Positions 26,000 to 36,957 of a stretch of DNA of 64,000 bases are shown piece after piece. Numbering within the stretch: the first letter of the stretch is position 1; every line of letters starts with the position of its first letter. Source of the DNA: Macropodus opercularis (lineage: Eukaryota; Chordata; Actinopteri; Anabantiformes; Osphronemidae); the NCBI GenBank assembly GCA_030770545.1, contig CM061093.1:310001-374000 (forward strand), in the 5' to 3' direction. Both the position numbers and the translations under genes were made by a program. The notes under the pieces were generated by a model, which was not told where the DNA came from, ran no database searches, and saw only the letters and a list, made by a program, of their open reading frames with translations.

Positions 26000-26970
26000 T
26001 TTTACTTTCTGAGCAGATCAAAATGTCATCCAACATCAATGTTGTGGATTGAATATCTAAATGTTGATTGTTGATGATCTCTATCTGACGCTCTTTCAAA
26101 GATGTACGGAGAATGGTGCTGAGCCTGGAACTTGCAGCCATTACTGATGTCTTTCAGGGGGCTTGACCATAGCTGCTGTTCCTTGAGGGCCTATTATGTC
26201 ATTGTATTGGATTGCTGCAGTGGTGTTGTTGTTCAGTTCATCCCAGTATTTTCAGTAGTCTGTAGACTCTGATGACCAACATACATCATGGTGCAGTGGA
26301 AAGAAAGAGTTGGTTCTTGAGCTTTCTCAGTTCTCCTATCTGGAGCTTCTTGTCAGCATCTTATTCTGCTCTTCAACATTTTGTTTTTCAGCTCTGTATA
26401 CTTCTACAATATGTTCAGAGAACATAGGCCACCTCCATTCTAATTAATCCAACCACAACCAAGTTTCTTTCATATTTCTGATGACATGGCTGTCTTCAAC
26501 TTGATGAGTGTTTCATTGTGGTTTCACAGTGGTTTCATTTGCACTCCACTCACTTCCAGTAAAAATTTTTCCTGTTTGGAGGGCTCCGTTTTCTCAGGAA
26601 ATTGGCTCGAAGTGCTTTCCATATCGCTGGTCAATAAGGTCCAAATGGTGTGCCATCATAGACTGTGTTGGAGAATACCTTTTCTGTTTTTTAAATCCTG
26701 TGAGATTTCTTTTGTAACTTGTTGTCCCACTATGTGCATTAGCTGGACATTGATGTCACCTATGACCAGGGTGATGCCACTTTTGTTTTTTTTTATGTAA
26801 GACTTGTAGTCAGCTCCATTAGCTAAAGCTGGAAAACGGTTCACCAGTTCTGTCATATCCATGAAATTCCAGGACACTTGCTGCTGTTGGGGTCTTCTAC
26901 GCAGCAGTGGTGCCGTATAGATAAGTGCCCCTCATACACAATCTGTTTCACTCCTCTCCAATCTGTACAT
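26000..26970. other. Unrecognised stretch
   Basis: A minus-strand open frame at 26656-26877 (ITLVIGDINVQLMHIVGQQV) looks like a relic of a coding element, possibly a transposase, but I do not recognise the family. Nothing else is supported. Confidence 0.3.
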
Positions 26971-27490
26971 TGTAGTCTGAAGATTCTCATTCATCCAGGT
27001 GAAGTTGTCTGCAGGTTGAGTCATGGCAACTGGACTTCTTCTAATTAGTAGAAACGTTTCACCACCTATCCAGGTGGCTTCTTCAGTCTGTGGGAAGTTG
27101 GTGAAGACCACTAATTTATCCTCCAGTTTGGTTTCACTTCACACCCGTGAAGAATGGGTTAGTTATGCGAACAGAGGGGGGTGTGAGGGTAGTGAGTAGG
27201 TGTGGAACCTCAACTACCGTGACTCCTCCTACAACCATTACAGGGTCGTTAAGGGTCTCCTTTGTGGGGGGTGTGTGAAGTGGTCTTGATCTTCCTGGGC
27301 ATAGTTGAAAGGGCAGCATGGTAGATGAGAGACAAGTTGTGTCTGAGGCCCCCACCTCTGAGAGAGGGGCTGTTCACCTGGACATGTACGGCTGACGCCT
27401 CGTTCAAACCACCTGTCTTCTCTGTCCAGAATGTGAACGTTGTTGTCTTCAAATGAGTGGCCTTTGTCTTTTACGTGGAGTTCCCTCTAT
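26970..27490 (-). mobile_element. Penelope-like element, endonuclease C-terminus and tail
   Basis: Read on the minus strand, HVQVNSPSLRGGGLRHNLS follows an EKTGGLNEA segment, matching the end of the GIY-YIG endonuclease region of Penelope-like elements. The 3' tail runs down to about 26970 and includes CACCTATCCAGGTGGCTTC. Truncated. Confidence 0.75.
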
Positions 27491-27779
27491 AGCTGAAATA
27501 TGTGGTGTTAAGGCATAAGTCCAGGAGTGAACATATCTGACCTGGGTTAAGGTTGCTTCTGGCGCTGAGGGTGTATCTCCACTTAAAAGACAAAGGCCAC
27601 TCATTGTAGTGTTTGCTTATCTTTGTCACTTATTTCTAAGGATAAATCTGGATATCCTGGGGTCATATTACTTGTCTGCTCTTTGGTCTATTCCCTGACT
27701 ACGGGTCAGCGTTGGTAGCATGATATCATGCTACCAATAGTTTCTATCAAGGTATGATCAGTGATGTTTTTGTGTGAAA

Positions 27780-28080
27780 TGATCCCAATAGATGTCTGAA
27801 GCAGGCAAACCCATTTAAAATGCAGTAGTAGTGTTCTTTTTGTCTCAAATGCACAGAACAGGCGATTCTAAGCGTTATCGCACTGTTTCCAGCCTCAGTG
27901 ATGCTTTAAGCTGTTGCATCTTAATGCAAGCAATGCCAATTGAGTTTTTGTGCTAGATATGATCCAAATACATCCCTGAAGCAGGCAAACACCTTTAAAA
28001 TGCATATAAATTACTTTGACCAAAGTAGTGTTTTTTTTGGTCTCAAATGCACAGAACAGGCGATTCTAAGCGTTTTCGAT
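27780..28080 (+). repeat. Satellite-like unit, cluster 1 (two copies)
   Basis: Two copies about 195 bases apart of a unit with landmarks GCAGGCAAAC, TTTAAAATGCAT, TGGTCTCAAATGCACAGAAC, GGCGATTCTAAGCG, CTGTTTCCAGCCTCAGTGAT and GCTGCATCTTAATGCAAGCA. All other clusters in the window are in the same orientation. Confidence 0.8.
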
Positions 28081-28329
28081 TAATGACTCTGTCACTTCGA
28101 CCTAAAATGTTCCTGGAGCAGCCACACATGCCAAGAACTTTCACAATATGAACTTTCCAGAAGTGGGACAGAGCATCCTGTTATTGCCAACACCAGAGTT
28201 CAGATGCTGGACACAGAAACTCATGGCCTGACTATCTTACTTCATGCCTGCACTTATGAAAACCTATTCCTATTAATACATATATAGAGTACAGATTCCA
28301 TCCTGTACATTATGAGCATATATTCCATC

Positions 28330-28990
28330 CCAGGTATACACATTTTCCACTACACTAATGCATGCGCTGTAGACATTAATTGCTCACACAAGACTCATAC
28401 GCATACAGTAAATCACTCACGCATACAGTAAATCACTCACTCCACTCACTCACTCCCTCTGGGTCTGTGCTGACCTTCAATCCCTCTGGGGATGAGATCA
28501 GAGAAATGCCCAGTTTTATCATTAGATCTCTCCCTAGCAAATTTATCAGGCACAAATCAGAAAACATGAAAGCATGCTTGAATGTGGTACCATCTGGAGT
28601 AAGACATGTCAAAGGTTTGGTTAAATATTCTTTTACTGTTACACCCGAAGCCCCAACACTATAAACATAATTCCCACTCATTCTTGGTGCCGTTTTAAGG
28701 CTTGAAGACATCATCACAGCATCTAGCTCCACTGTCTACAAGTGATTTGCTCCCCATTTATTGTTAAAACCATTTCTGGAAATTGCATGTGTGGTTCAGT
28801 CAGGTGCACATAGGTGCCTTGTGGTGTTTTCATTCTACTTTCTAAACTCATCAAACACTGCAAAATCATTTTTGAATCTATGGAAGGTAAGCGTTCTTCA
28901 TCACCTCCCTCCTCAGCCTCAGCTACACCATCACCGGGCCCCGACCGGCTCCCCACCCGTCAGTCCGCTCCCGCAGAAAGTGGTGTTCTG
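28330..28990 (-). pseudogene. ERV-B nucleocapsid-end and protease fragment
   Basis: Minus-strand retroviral fragment. VAEAEEGGDEERLP at the 5' side matches the gag end of the copy near 53510. The protease follows, with its LVDSGA active site in a third frame near 28740 and the conserved INLLGRDLMIKLG near 28520. It ends near 28360 in TGCGCTGTAGACATTAATTG, shared with the plus-strand text at 35240-35260. At least two frame changes. It covers the stretch deleted from the minus-strand provirus at 33170-36957. Confidence 0.75.
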
Positions 28991-29007
28991 TGGGTCTGAA
29001 TAGCACA

Positions 29008-29150
29008 GAATAGGTGATTCTAAGCGTTTGACACTTGCAGTTAGACTGAATATTTTAGCTGCTGCATCTTAAGGCAAGCAATGCCAGTGATGGTTTTTTT
29101 TTTTAGTTACGACCCAAATAGAAGATTAAAGCAGGTAAACACATTTAAAA
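29008..29150 (+). repeat. Satellite-like unit, cluster 2
   Basis: One degenerate copy (GGTGATTCTAAGCGTTTG, GCTGCATCTTAAGGCAAGCA). Confidence 0.75.
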
Positions 29151-29412
29151 TTTGTCTTTGCTTGTGTCGTTATCTGAGATGTTTCAACTAAGATGATTTC
29201 AGTCAGTTGAGTAAAGAAATATCCTAATATGTGGCTGGGAATTAGCATCACCTCTCTCTCTTACAGGGAGGGCGCTTGGGAGGCACAGAGCCCGGCTGGG
29301 ACATGCCGGCTGTGTCTACCAGTACGGCACAGCACACATCTCCCCCTTCTCATTCTAGTTTTAAACCCTGTACAAGGGTCAGAATGTGAAGATTTCATAC
29401 TAAGAATTTTTT

Positions 29413-29607
29413 GTACAAATTCTTTTGTTCAACAGCTAAGATTGTTTTGTCTACAGGTCATATTGTCCTCAGACCCATGGCCAGCAAGCCAGCAAAGTCC
29501 AGACAGGGCCTACTGTACTCTATTCTATTCTAAACCCTTTAGTCTAAATGTATATGTGCTAAATATCTATTCCACTACAAACATGCATGGACTTTTTCCA
29601 CTACACC
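29413..29607. repeat. Dispersed repeat, copy 2 (of 2146-2337)
   Basis: Same landmarks and orientation as the copy at 2146-2337, followed directly by another satellite-like unit. Confidence 0.7.
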
Positions 29608-29765
29608 AGGAATGATGTAGGCAAGCACATTTAAAATGCATTTGTATCACTTTACCAAAAGTGGTGTTGTTTTGTTCTGAAATACATAGAATAGGCGATT
29701 CTACACGTTTTAGCACTGTTTCCAGTGAGAATAATTGTTTTAGCTGCTGTATCTTAATAAAAGCA
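29605..29765 (+). repeat. Satellite-like unit, cluster 3
   Basis: One copy (AATAGGCGATTCTACACG, CTGTTTCCAGTGAGAATAAT). Confidence 0.75.
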
Positions 29766-29904
29766 CGATGATTGGCTGATCATATGACCTCTTTTTCCAC
29801 ACAATGATTCCTAAATGTCTGTGGAGATTCTCAGTCTGGACTTCTATTTCGTAGATCTGGAAACGGACCAGACCATTGACAGGATGACATAGGATGACAT
29901 ACCG

Positions 29905-30480
29905 CCTGTATCCTGAGAGGCCACTCTCTGTATTTACGGACTTCCTAAGATTCACAAACAGGGAGCCCCGCTCAGACCCATAATCAGCAGCATCAACTTA
30001 GTCACATATAACATTGCGAAACACTTGACCACCATCCTGGCACCTCTGGTTGGACACACAGACCATCACATCCCAACCACACTAACCAGTACCTATTGTT
30101 TGACTCTCATCATCCCCTGCAGCACAAACTATCAGTCATCAGGACCCTGAACCACAGAGCCGAAAACATTCCCACTTCCACTGTAGCCAAGAAGAAGGAA
30201 AACATGTATCTGAGGGCAGCTTTGTGGCTATCCCAGATGGGCCTTCAACAAGGCTGCGTCTCAGCCCAGAAAAAGGACAACGGAACAGCCTGAGACCCAG
30301 AGCCAAGGGAAGAACCTGGTCATTCCTTAGATGGCCAGAGTTTCAGAAAAGCTCAAAAGGATTTTTGGAAACTACAACATACCCGTTTACTTCAAACCCA
30401 CCAACACACTCAGACAGAAGCTTGTGCGCCCAAAGGAGCCGACAGCGAAGCATAAGAGGAGTAACATAGTATTAGCACTC
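29905..30480 (+). mobile_element. Penelope-like element, reverse transcriptase part
   Basis: Plus-strand RT relic: GLPKIHKQGAPLRPIISSIN then YNIAKHLTTILAPLVGHT (29945-30065), and after frame breaks FKPTNTLRQKLVRPKE and KHKRSNIVLALQP (30390-30485). These are signatures of the RT-to-linker region of Penelope-like elements. The reading stops just where the GIY-YIG domain should begin. Confidence 0.8.
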
Positions 30481-31040
30481 CAGCCCCTGGGGGGGGCGAT
30501 GTGGTCCTGTCCTGTTTTTGTTCATCTTTTGTCCATATATCTTGTGTCATGTGTTCGTGTAAATATTACATGCTCGTCTTTCTCGTTTCCTGTCTTGTAA
30601 TCTTTTTAAGTTCCTGTCGTGGCCAGGTCACTTGTTGGTCTGTTGCTTATTGTGTCCTGTTTCACCTTTCCGGTGTCATGCTGTCATTGTATCATATTGT
30701 ATCTTTTTTAACATTTCCCTGTTCGTGAGTGTGGGTTCATATCGTGTCATGTAAGTGTTATGTCGTGTCCTTTTTTTGAATTACATTTATGAATTTTATT
30801 AGTCAAGTCTAGTCATGACATTTTTTTTGTCCGGTTCTGGTCACGCCGTAGTTTATCCTATCACGTCACGTTCTTTTAAACCTAGATAGGCCACATTATT
30901 TTAAGTCATGGATCCTTTGTTTACTTGTTTGATGTTTAGTTTACCTGCATGTGCAGAGATTTTGAATTTGTCTTTTGTTCCTTGTGTGTGTGTTTCATTC
31001 CAGTGTTTATGTTTGTGTTTAATAAATTCATTAAACTCCT
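30480..31040. other. T-rich stretch between two Penelope parts
   Basis: Rich in GTC/TGT words, with an AATAAA near 31020. No coding content. It could be an LTR-like insertion; ends not identified. Confidence 0.4.
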
Positions 31041-31690
31041 AGTCTGTTTGGGTTCAGTCCTTGTCAGTCCTGTGAGGCAGAAACAGTCTAATTACTGGCT
31101 TCACAACCCCAGTGCTTAGAACAGCGGTTCTCTGGCGCCATCTCGTGGCACAAAAGGCGAGCTGCAGAGTAGGTCCCAGCTCTGCCCTCTACTCCCTGTG
31201 TACGTCTTGTTTTGTGTCTTTGTCGGTTTTGTAACAAGTATATGCAGTTCAGTGCAATAAAGAGTGCTCAGAACTATACACTGGTGAAACCAAACAACCA
31301 TTACGCAAGAGGATGACCCAGCACAGGAGGAACAACATGTCAGAACCAGTATCTGCAGTGTCCAGTATCTCCGCTTAAAAGATGAAGGCCACTCAATTGA
31401 AGATAACGTTCACATTATGGACAGAGAAGACAGGTGGTTTGAAAGGGGCGTTGGAGAAGCTTTGCACGTACAGGTAAACAGCCACTCTCTCGAGAGGTGG
31501 AGACCTCAGACACAACTTGTCTCCCATCTACCATGCTGCCCTTTCAGTTATGCCCAGGTAGATCAAGACCACTTCACACGTCCCCCACAAAGGACACACT
31601 TAGTGACCCTGTACTGGTTGGAGGAGGAGTCAAGGTAGTTGAGGTTCCACACCTACTCACTACCCTCAGCCCCCTTTGTTACTAGAAGAC
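31041..31690 (+). mobile_element. Penelope GIY-YIG chimeric segment, copy 1
   Basis: About 200 bases of non-coding leader (TTTGGGTTCAGTCC..., CGGTTCTCTGGCGCCATCTC) run into the GIY-YIG endonuclease region: the AVQCNKEC segment, GETKQPLRKRMTQHRRNN, then after frame shifts DREDRWFERGV and HVQVNSHSLER. The same leader-to-endonuclease junction recurs at 32155 and 56768. The domain is a nickase-type endonuclease in live elements; this copy is broken. Confidence 0.8.
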
Positions 31691-31759
31691 TTAGTCTGTC
31701 TTGTGTAAGGTCTTAAAACTTACTTGTAAAGTGCCCTGAGATAACTGATGTTGTGAATT

Positions 31760-32075
31760 GGCGCAGTGAGTGATTGTTTTAGCTGCTGCATCTTAATGCA
31801 AGCAATGCCAGTGACATTTTCCATTCATTTCTTAAGTAGTGCTTATTTGGTCCCATATACACAGAACAGGCAATTCTAAGCGTTTTGACACAGTTTCCAG
31901 TGAGAGTAATAAATTCAGCTGCTGCATCTTGCACAAAATAAGCTGTTCTATGCATTTTGGCATTGTTTTCAGTGACAGTGATTGTTTTAGCAGTTGCATC
32001 TTCATTTTTGCAATAGATATTATCCAAATAGACAACTTAAGCAGGCAAGCTTGTTTAAAATGCATTTGTATCGCT
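31760..32075 (+). repeat. Satellite-like unit, cluster 4
   Basis: About two degenerate copies (AGGCAATTCTAAGCG; GCTGCATCTTGCAC; GGCAAGCTTGTTTAAAATGC). Confidence 0.75.
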
Positions 32076-32154
32076 TTTGTGTGTGTGTTTCATTCCTGTT
32101 TTTATCTTTGTGTTGAATAAATTTAAAATATAAATTAAATATTAGTCTTGCACT

Positions 32155-32535
32155 GGTTGTGCGTTTGGGTTCAGTCCTTGTCAGTCCTGTCAGGCAGAAG
32201 CAGTCTAAATACTGGCCTCACAACCCCAGTGCTTAGATCAGCGGTTCTCTGGCGCCATCTCGTGGCGCAGAGACGCGCTGCAGAGTAGGTCCCAGCTCTG
32301 CCCTCTACTCCCTGTGTACGTGTTTGTTTTGTCTCTTTGCCGGTTTTGTAGCAAGTATATGCAGTTCAGTGCAATAAAGAGTGCTCAGAACACTGGTGAA
32401 ACCAAACAACCATTACGCAAGAGGATGACCTCTTGCGTAATGGTTGTTCACTGTGGTCAGCACAAGAGGAACAAAACGTCAGGACCAGTATCTGCAGTGT
32501 CCAGTATCTCCGCTTAAAAGATGAAGGCCACTCGT
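32155..32535 (+). mobile_element. Penelope GIY-YIG chimeric segment, copy 2 with inverted duplication
   Basis: Same leader and junction as at 31041, cut short after about 380 bases. At 32405-32448 it carries a perfect inverted duplication absent from the sister copies (see findings). Confidence 0.8.
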
Positions 32536-33169
32536 GTCCTTGTCCTCATTAGCTCAGTCTCTGGGTCCGTCCCTGTCTTGCAGTAGGAGAAAAGTTGCTA
32601 GTCCCATGAGAACAAACCTGGAACACAGTCATTAGTCGCAGGCATGTACTGTAACATCAACATGTATGTAGATCCTACCAAGATGCTGATGTATGGGCGT
32701 TGTCCGTCCTGGTCCATATTGTGGAAAAATTCTTCTATATTAATTTGAGAGTTGCTCATTCTCAAAATAATTGAAGGAATCAAAACCTGGAAATGTGATT
32801 TATCGTCTCTGTTTAATACGTGCCAGCACGGAGAAAGACCACTGGACAGCATCTCAGTGTCTTCTGCTTGAGTGTTAGACCAAACGTTTCCTATATACAC
32901 AGGCAGGGTTTATCCCCCTCTCACAGGGTCATACATTGTGGTGGCCTCGCTTACCTAAAATGTTTTTTCCATTTGGCCAACAGACGAAACACCCAGGTGG
33001 AGACTGCCGAATCAACAACGACCACATGAATATCAAAACACCACTGATCAACAATAATATAAACTCCTGGTTTCCTCTTTCTCATGAAACATAAAGCCCT
33101 CTGTTATTAGTAAACACAGAAGTTGGTTGCCATTTGTCGATTTTCTCCCACATCTACGAAGCCAGTGCA
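32536..33169. other. Unassigned stretch left of ERV-B provirus
   Basis: No coding or repeat family recognised. It may contain the remains of the provirus 3' end. Confidence 0.4.
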
Positions 33170-33373
33170 ATAGCCAACCAGTTTGTATGGATTTCACCCG
33201 AGCAACTGGTCTTTGTAGTGTCGTAGGGAGTTGTCACCGTTAGGTTTTATCTCCCCTTTGTCACTAGAGACACTACATCACTATACAGATGTGTAGCGCT
33301 GACATCCCTTGTAGGTGATACACCACTGTGTATTTGTATTCTAAGTGTGTGCAGTATGGGCTATGCTGTGTAT

Positions 33374-34255
33374 TCACCGGTGCAGTGGAAAAACACTCAA
33401 TGTGTCTCTCCCACTGTGCTGGTCAACGCCGCCCCTGGTCACCACTGGTAAAGCTGCTGGCACCTGCTGAGAGATCTGAGAGAGAACGACAGCCAAAGAC
33501 TTACAGTACTGTAACATGTCATCTTCACAAAGTGAAGTGGATGGTAACGGCCTCTCGGTGGGATGTATTCCCATGTGTGGGGGCTTTCCAAACAGGATTT
33601 CAAAAGGACTTAAATTCCCCACACACCTTTGGCTCATTCTCATGTACATCATCACCACTGGTAATGCTTGTATCCATGTGAGTCCTGTCTCAGCACAACA
33701 TTTAGCCAATTTACGTTTCAGGCTACCATTTTCTCGCTCTATAGCCCCTCCACCGGCTCCGCACGTCTTCCACTGAGTCCGTTCCTGTGGAGTTGAAAAA
33801 GATTGAAGTGCAGAGAGAGTCAGGTGGAACAGAAGACGTGATGAAACAGCTGTAAGAGGTAGGGGTAGAAGTGGGGCTGCTATAGCAGCTGGATCCGACC
33901 TACGGTTACCTGCGGACACAGAGTCAGTTCCCGTTGTTTGTGCAGTGCACTTGCAGACAGGACACATTCCCAGGAAAGATATCATCTGTCGTTTGGTGAG
34001 CGGCTTTGGGATGGCCTGAATAGGTTCAATCCTTTTAGGAGAAGGAGATTTGCCAGCTGCTGTGATAACATGTCCCAAGAAAGTTACTTCCTCTTGGACG
34101 AACTGTAGTTTAGACAAACTAACTTTGTGGCTCTCAGCCGCCAGGTGTTTTCAACAAAGCCACTGTGTCTCTTTCACACTGATCCTTTGTGGGGCTGCAG
34201 ATAATGATGTCATCCACATATTGCAACAAATCACTTGATGAAACATGATCTGCGT
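33374..34255 (-). pseudogene. ERV-B pol: RT palm end fused to integrase C-terminus
   Basis: Starting at 34240 the RT active-site box LLQYVDDIII is readable, then SKLQFVQEEVTFLGHVI and LTKRQMISFLGM (RT thumb). A deletion then joins a spacer-derived stretch to the integrase GGAIERENGSLKRKL (the catalytic Glu region), ETGLTWIQALPVVMMYM and SPFEILFGKPPH. RNase H and the two integrase Asp motifs are gone, so this cannot be functional. Confidence 0.8.
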
Positions 34256-34256
34256 C

Positions 34257-35255
34257 TCAAAGCCTCTTTAAAAATTGTAGGGGACTCCACATACCCCTGG
34301 CAAAGTCTGGTCCATGTCCACATGCGACCTTTGAACTGGAAAGCAACCAGAACTGACTGACTGGATGAACAGGGACACTGAAAAAAGCATTTGCCAAGTC
34401 AACAACGGAGGAGGAAACTGTGATAAAAGTGTAAGGATTAGGAACATTATTGGCTCTGGGTTGAACTGCAGCATTTACTGCCTGCAGATCCTGCACAAAT
34501 CTCCATTCCGTGGGTTGACCTTTGTCTCTGATTTTCTTCACAGGAAAGATAGGTGTGCAGCAGGGGCTGTAGTCACATGGTACGATCACACCTGCTTCTG
34601 TCAGTGAGTTAAAGACTGGAGTTATGCCGTCTATGGCCTCCTGTCTGAGTGGATACTGTTTTGCACATGGCCTGTATGTGGTTTTAGGCGTAACCACAAC
34701 TGGTTCGCAGTTACGGATCAGGCCCACATCGTATTTGTGTCTGGCCCACAGTGTGTGTGGCACTTGCTAAAGCAGGAGTTGATGTTAGCTCTGTGTCAGT
34801 GAGCAACGTGTGGCAAGATGTGTGATGCTCAGATTGAGGAAATGGAATCACCACACGAGTTGTGTGTATGATTGAAGTGTCTGTATACTCTACCAATGGG
34901 TGAGTAGGAAACCGTTTCCTCAGGTGTACTTTGCCAATCAGTCAGACGTCTGCAGCTTAACGTAAGTCGTCCCAAGTCTCTCCAGTCAGCAGACCTGCTT
35001 TTGGTGAGAGATATGTGTGGTACAGAAGAAAACACATCATACAGTTTGTCCAACTGTGGTGGGAGAGTGACAGAGAGAGCACGGTCATGCTCTGTCCAGT
35101 ACAGATAACCTGTGGTCAATTTGTCAGACAACGCAGTCGTTCATTGCTGCTCGAATTGTTTATCTGAGCCCTGTGACACATGAATGGTGCAGTGTAAGTC
35201 TTCTGGATCCATATAGTCTGTATCTTCTGGGTTAACTAACGCATGCGCTGTAGAC
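34257..35255 (-). pseudogene. ERV-B pol: PR-RT linker domain and RT fingers
   Basis: Frame runs from about 35255 with one stop near 35155. The linker has two His motifs, DLHCTIHV (35183-35203) and VPHISLTK (about 34998-35021), 59 residues apart, and lies where ERV-A has a similar pair. RT follows: VVVTPKTTYRPCAKQYPLR, CTPIFPVKKIRDKG, WRFVQDLQAVNAAV and VVDLANAFFSVPVHP. After that the frame degenerates near 34330. The linker's role is unknown; see findings. Confidence 0.75.
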
Positions 35256-35284
35256 ATTAACTGCTCACACAAGACAGACGTTAA

Positions 35285-35790
35285 TAAAGTTTGTACATGC
35301 TCCCTGGTTTGACTTTGAATGTCAGCAGCCGTCGGACTTCAGCACCTGTTGGGCAAAACGCTCTGCAGAAATCACCAAGGGCATCGGAAAAGACTGTACC
35401 TGACAGATATGGATTAGGCAGATTCTGTCCAGCATTTCTGACCTCGTCCACCCAAGGACAAGCTGCGTTCCTTGTGGCCCTGCGACCTAACTGAACCGTC
35501 CACACCTGTGTCTGCAGTGGAACCTGCTCCTCCTGCAGCTCCGTGCACTTCTTCTGTGGTTGAATCAGGAGTAGGGTGTGAGGTGAACGGGCCTTGAAGT
35601 TGCTGTAGTTGTAGTGGTGGTAACATAGGACTTTGAAGCAGCTGTGGTTGCAATAGCTGTAGGGCAGGCAAACTTTAAAGCCGTTGTTGCTGCTGGACAG
35701 ACTGATCTGATCGCTGCTGTTGCAGGACAGACTGGCAGGAATCCAGGTGTAGCTCCAGCGCAGTGACTTGCGGATGAAGAGAAGACGCAC
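35285..35790 (-). pseudogene. ERV-B gag remnant
   Basis: Minus-strand gag region whose C-terminal part (NLPNPYLSGTVFSDALGDFC, then PTGAEVRRLLTFKVKPG) matches the plus-strand copy at 53240-53370. Its N-terminal part is low complexity and unreliable. It joins the PR-RT linker at about 35280, so the rest of gag and the protease are deleted. Confidence 0.7.
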
Positions 35791-36480
35791 TGGGTGGTGG
35801 TGGCTGTTTACAGGGTGCAGAATTATTCACTGTTCTACTTTCAACAGTAGTCCTTTAGCAATCGTTTTCTCTCTAGTTTCAGCTTAATCTTTCCATTGTT
35901 GCCAGCATTTTTGCTTTTAAACATTGTCTGAAGCTTTTGACTTTTTCCTCAACTTTTGTTCATCTTTTTTCAGTTTGTCACCCAAAATGTCAATTTGACT
36001 CATCTTTAATCAACCACCCCCTGGGAACCCATATTATTTTGTACATACAGAAAGACAACTGATAGTATTGTCTCCATATTTCTTCCTCATGATATCCACA
36101 CTGGGAACCTGTGGCTCCAAGCCAAATTTACCATAACTGCTCCCCATGGTGCAGCACTACGCGTAGTTGTACAACCACAGACGTCTCTGCGAAAGTTCGA
36201 TGCCAAGTTATAGTGTTCACCGACTAACACTCACATCAGTGCCATATTATAGTGTTTACTGATTAACACTATCCCCAGGATGTATGAGAAGCAAATATGT
36301 CAACAATTCACCAGGTTTCCCCGTTGATAAGTAATCTTGAGTTCGTAGGATCCGTCCGATGGAGCTCAGAGGTTATGCCTTAGGCCCTTCGTCTCACTTT
36401 TTGTAGAGGACGTTGAGGCTGAGCTGCGCTCAGGGCAACATCTTTTTCACCGTCAGCGACCCCCTCCGACGACCACCAGC

Positions 36481-36500
36481 GGATACCACTTTAGACACCA
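36481..36500 (-). promoter_or_regulatory. ERV-B primer-binding site
   Basis: Minus-strand TGGTGTCTAAAGTGGTATCC sits 3 bases from the LTR end. It is homologous to the PBS at 63691 with several changes. TGG is the expected complement of a tRNA CCA tail. Confidence 0.7.
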
Positions 36501-36503
36501 AAT

Positions 36504-36957
36504 TGTAGAGGCAAAAACCTGTTAGGAGCCTGATAAATGAATCAAAAGTCGATCAAAGTTGTCTCTGTTGTCTTTTATTCTTGCAATAAGAGAAATACAG
36601 AGTCAAGTGTAGATCTGAAGTCATCTGTCCTGTGCCTACCTAAATACTTCCTACGTTGATAGGTAGTAAAGATGTGTCTTGTCATTATTTCAGTCTCAAA
36701 GGAAGACTGTCCATAAGGGACTCATCAGCCCACAACTCCGGGTCAGTCACTGCCTTGCACCGGGGGTAAGTGTAACAGAAACAAATTAAATCAAAGTTCT
36801 GCTGCCTTGCTCTGACCATGGCCACTTGCCGTAAGACAATTTTAACTAGACTGGGTCTCCCTACCTAGCTTGAAAGCTTACCTCCCTTTTGTCAAGGCAG
36901 AGGAGAAGGATCATTGTTCTAAAATATTTCTGTAAGCAGGTATAACTCATTCTATGT
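36504..36957 (-). mobile_element. ERV-B LTR, U3-truncated
   Basis: Homologous to the LTRs at 40344-40897 and 63123-63687 from the CCTCTACA end to about 36957, where homology stops inside U3. It is more diverged than those two, so this is an older provirus. Confidence 0.85.

Larger units (their letters stand above)
33170..36957 (-). mobile_element. ERV-B provirus, minus strand, heavily deleted
   Basis: Order on the minus strand: 5' LTR (36957-36504), PBS, leader of about 650 bases, gag remnant, PR-RT linker domain, RT, then RT fused by deletion to the integrase end, and a post-integrase region matching 54250-54510. Nucleocapsid, protease, RNase H and most of integrase are missing. No intact 3' LTR was found. 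It resembles gamma/epsilon-type retroviruses in its RT and in the integrase C-terminus. Confidence 0.85.
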
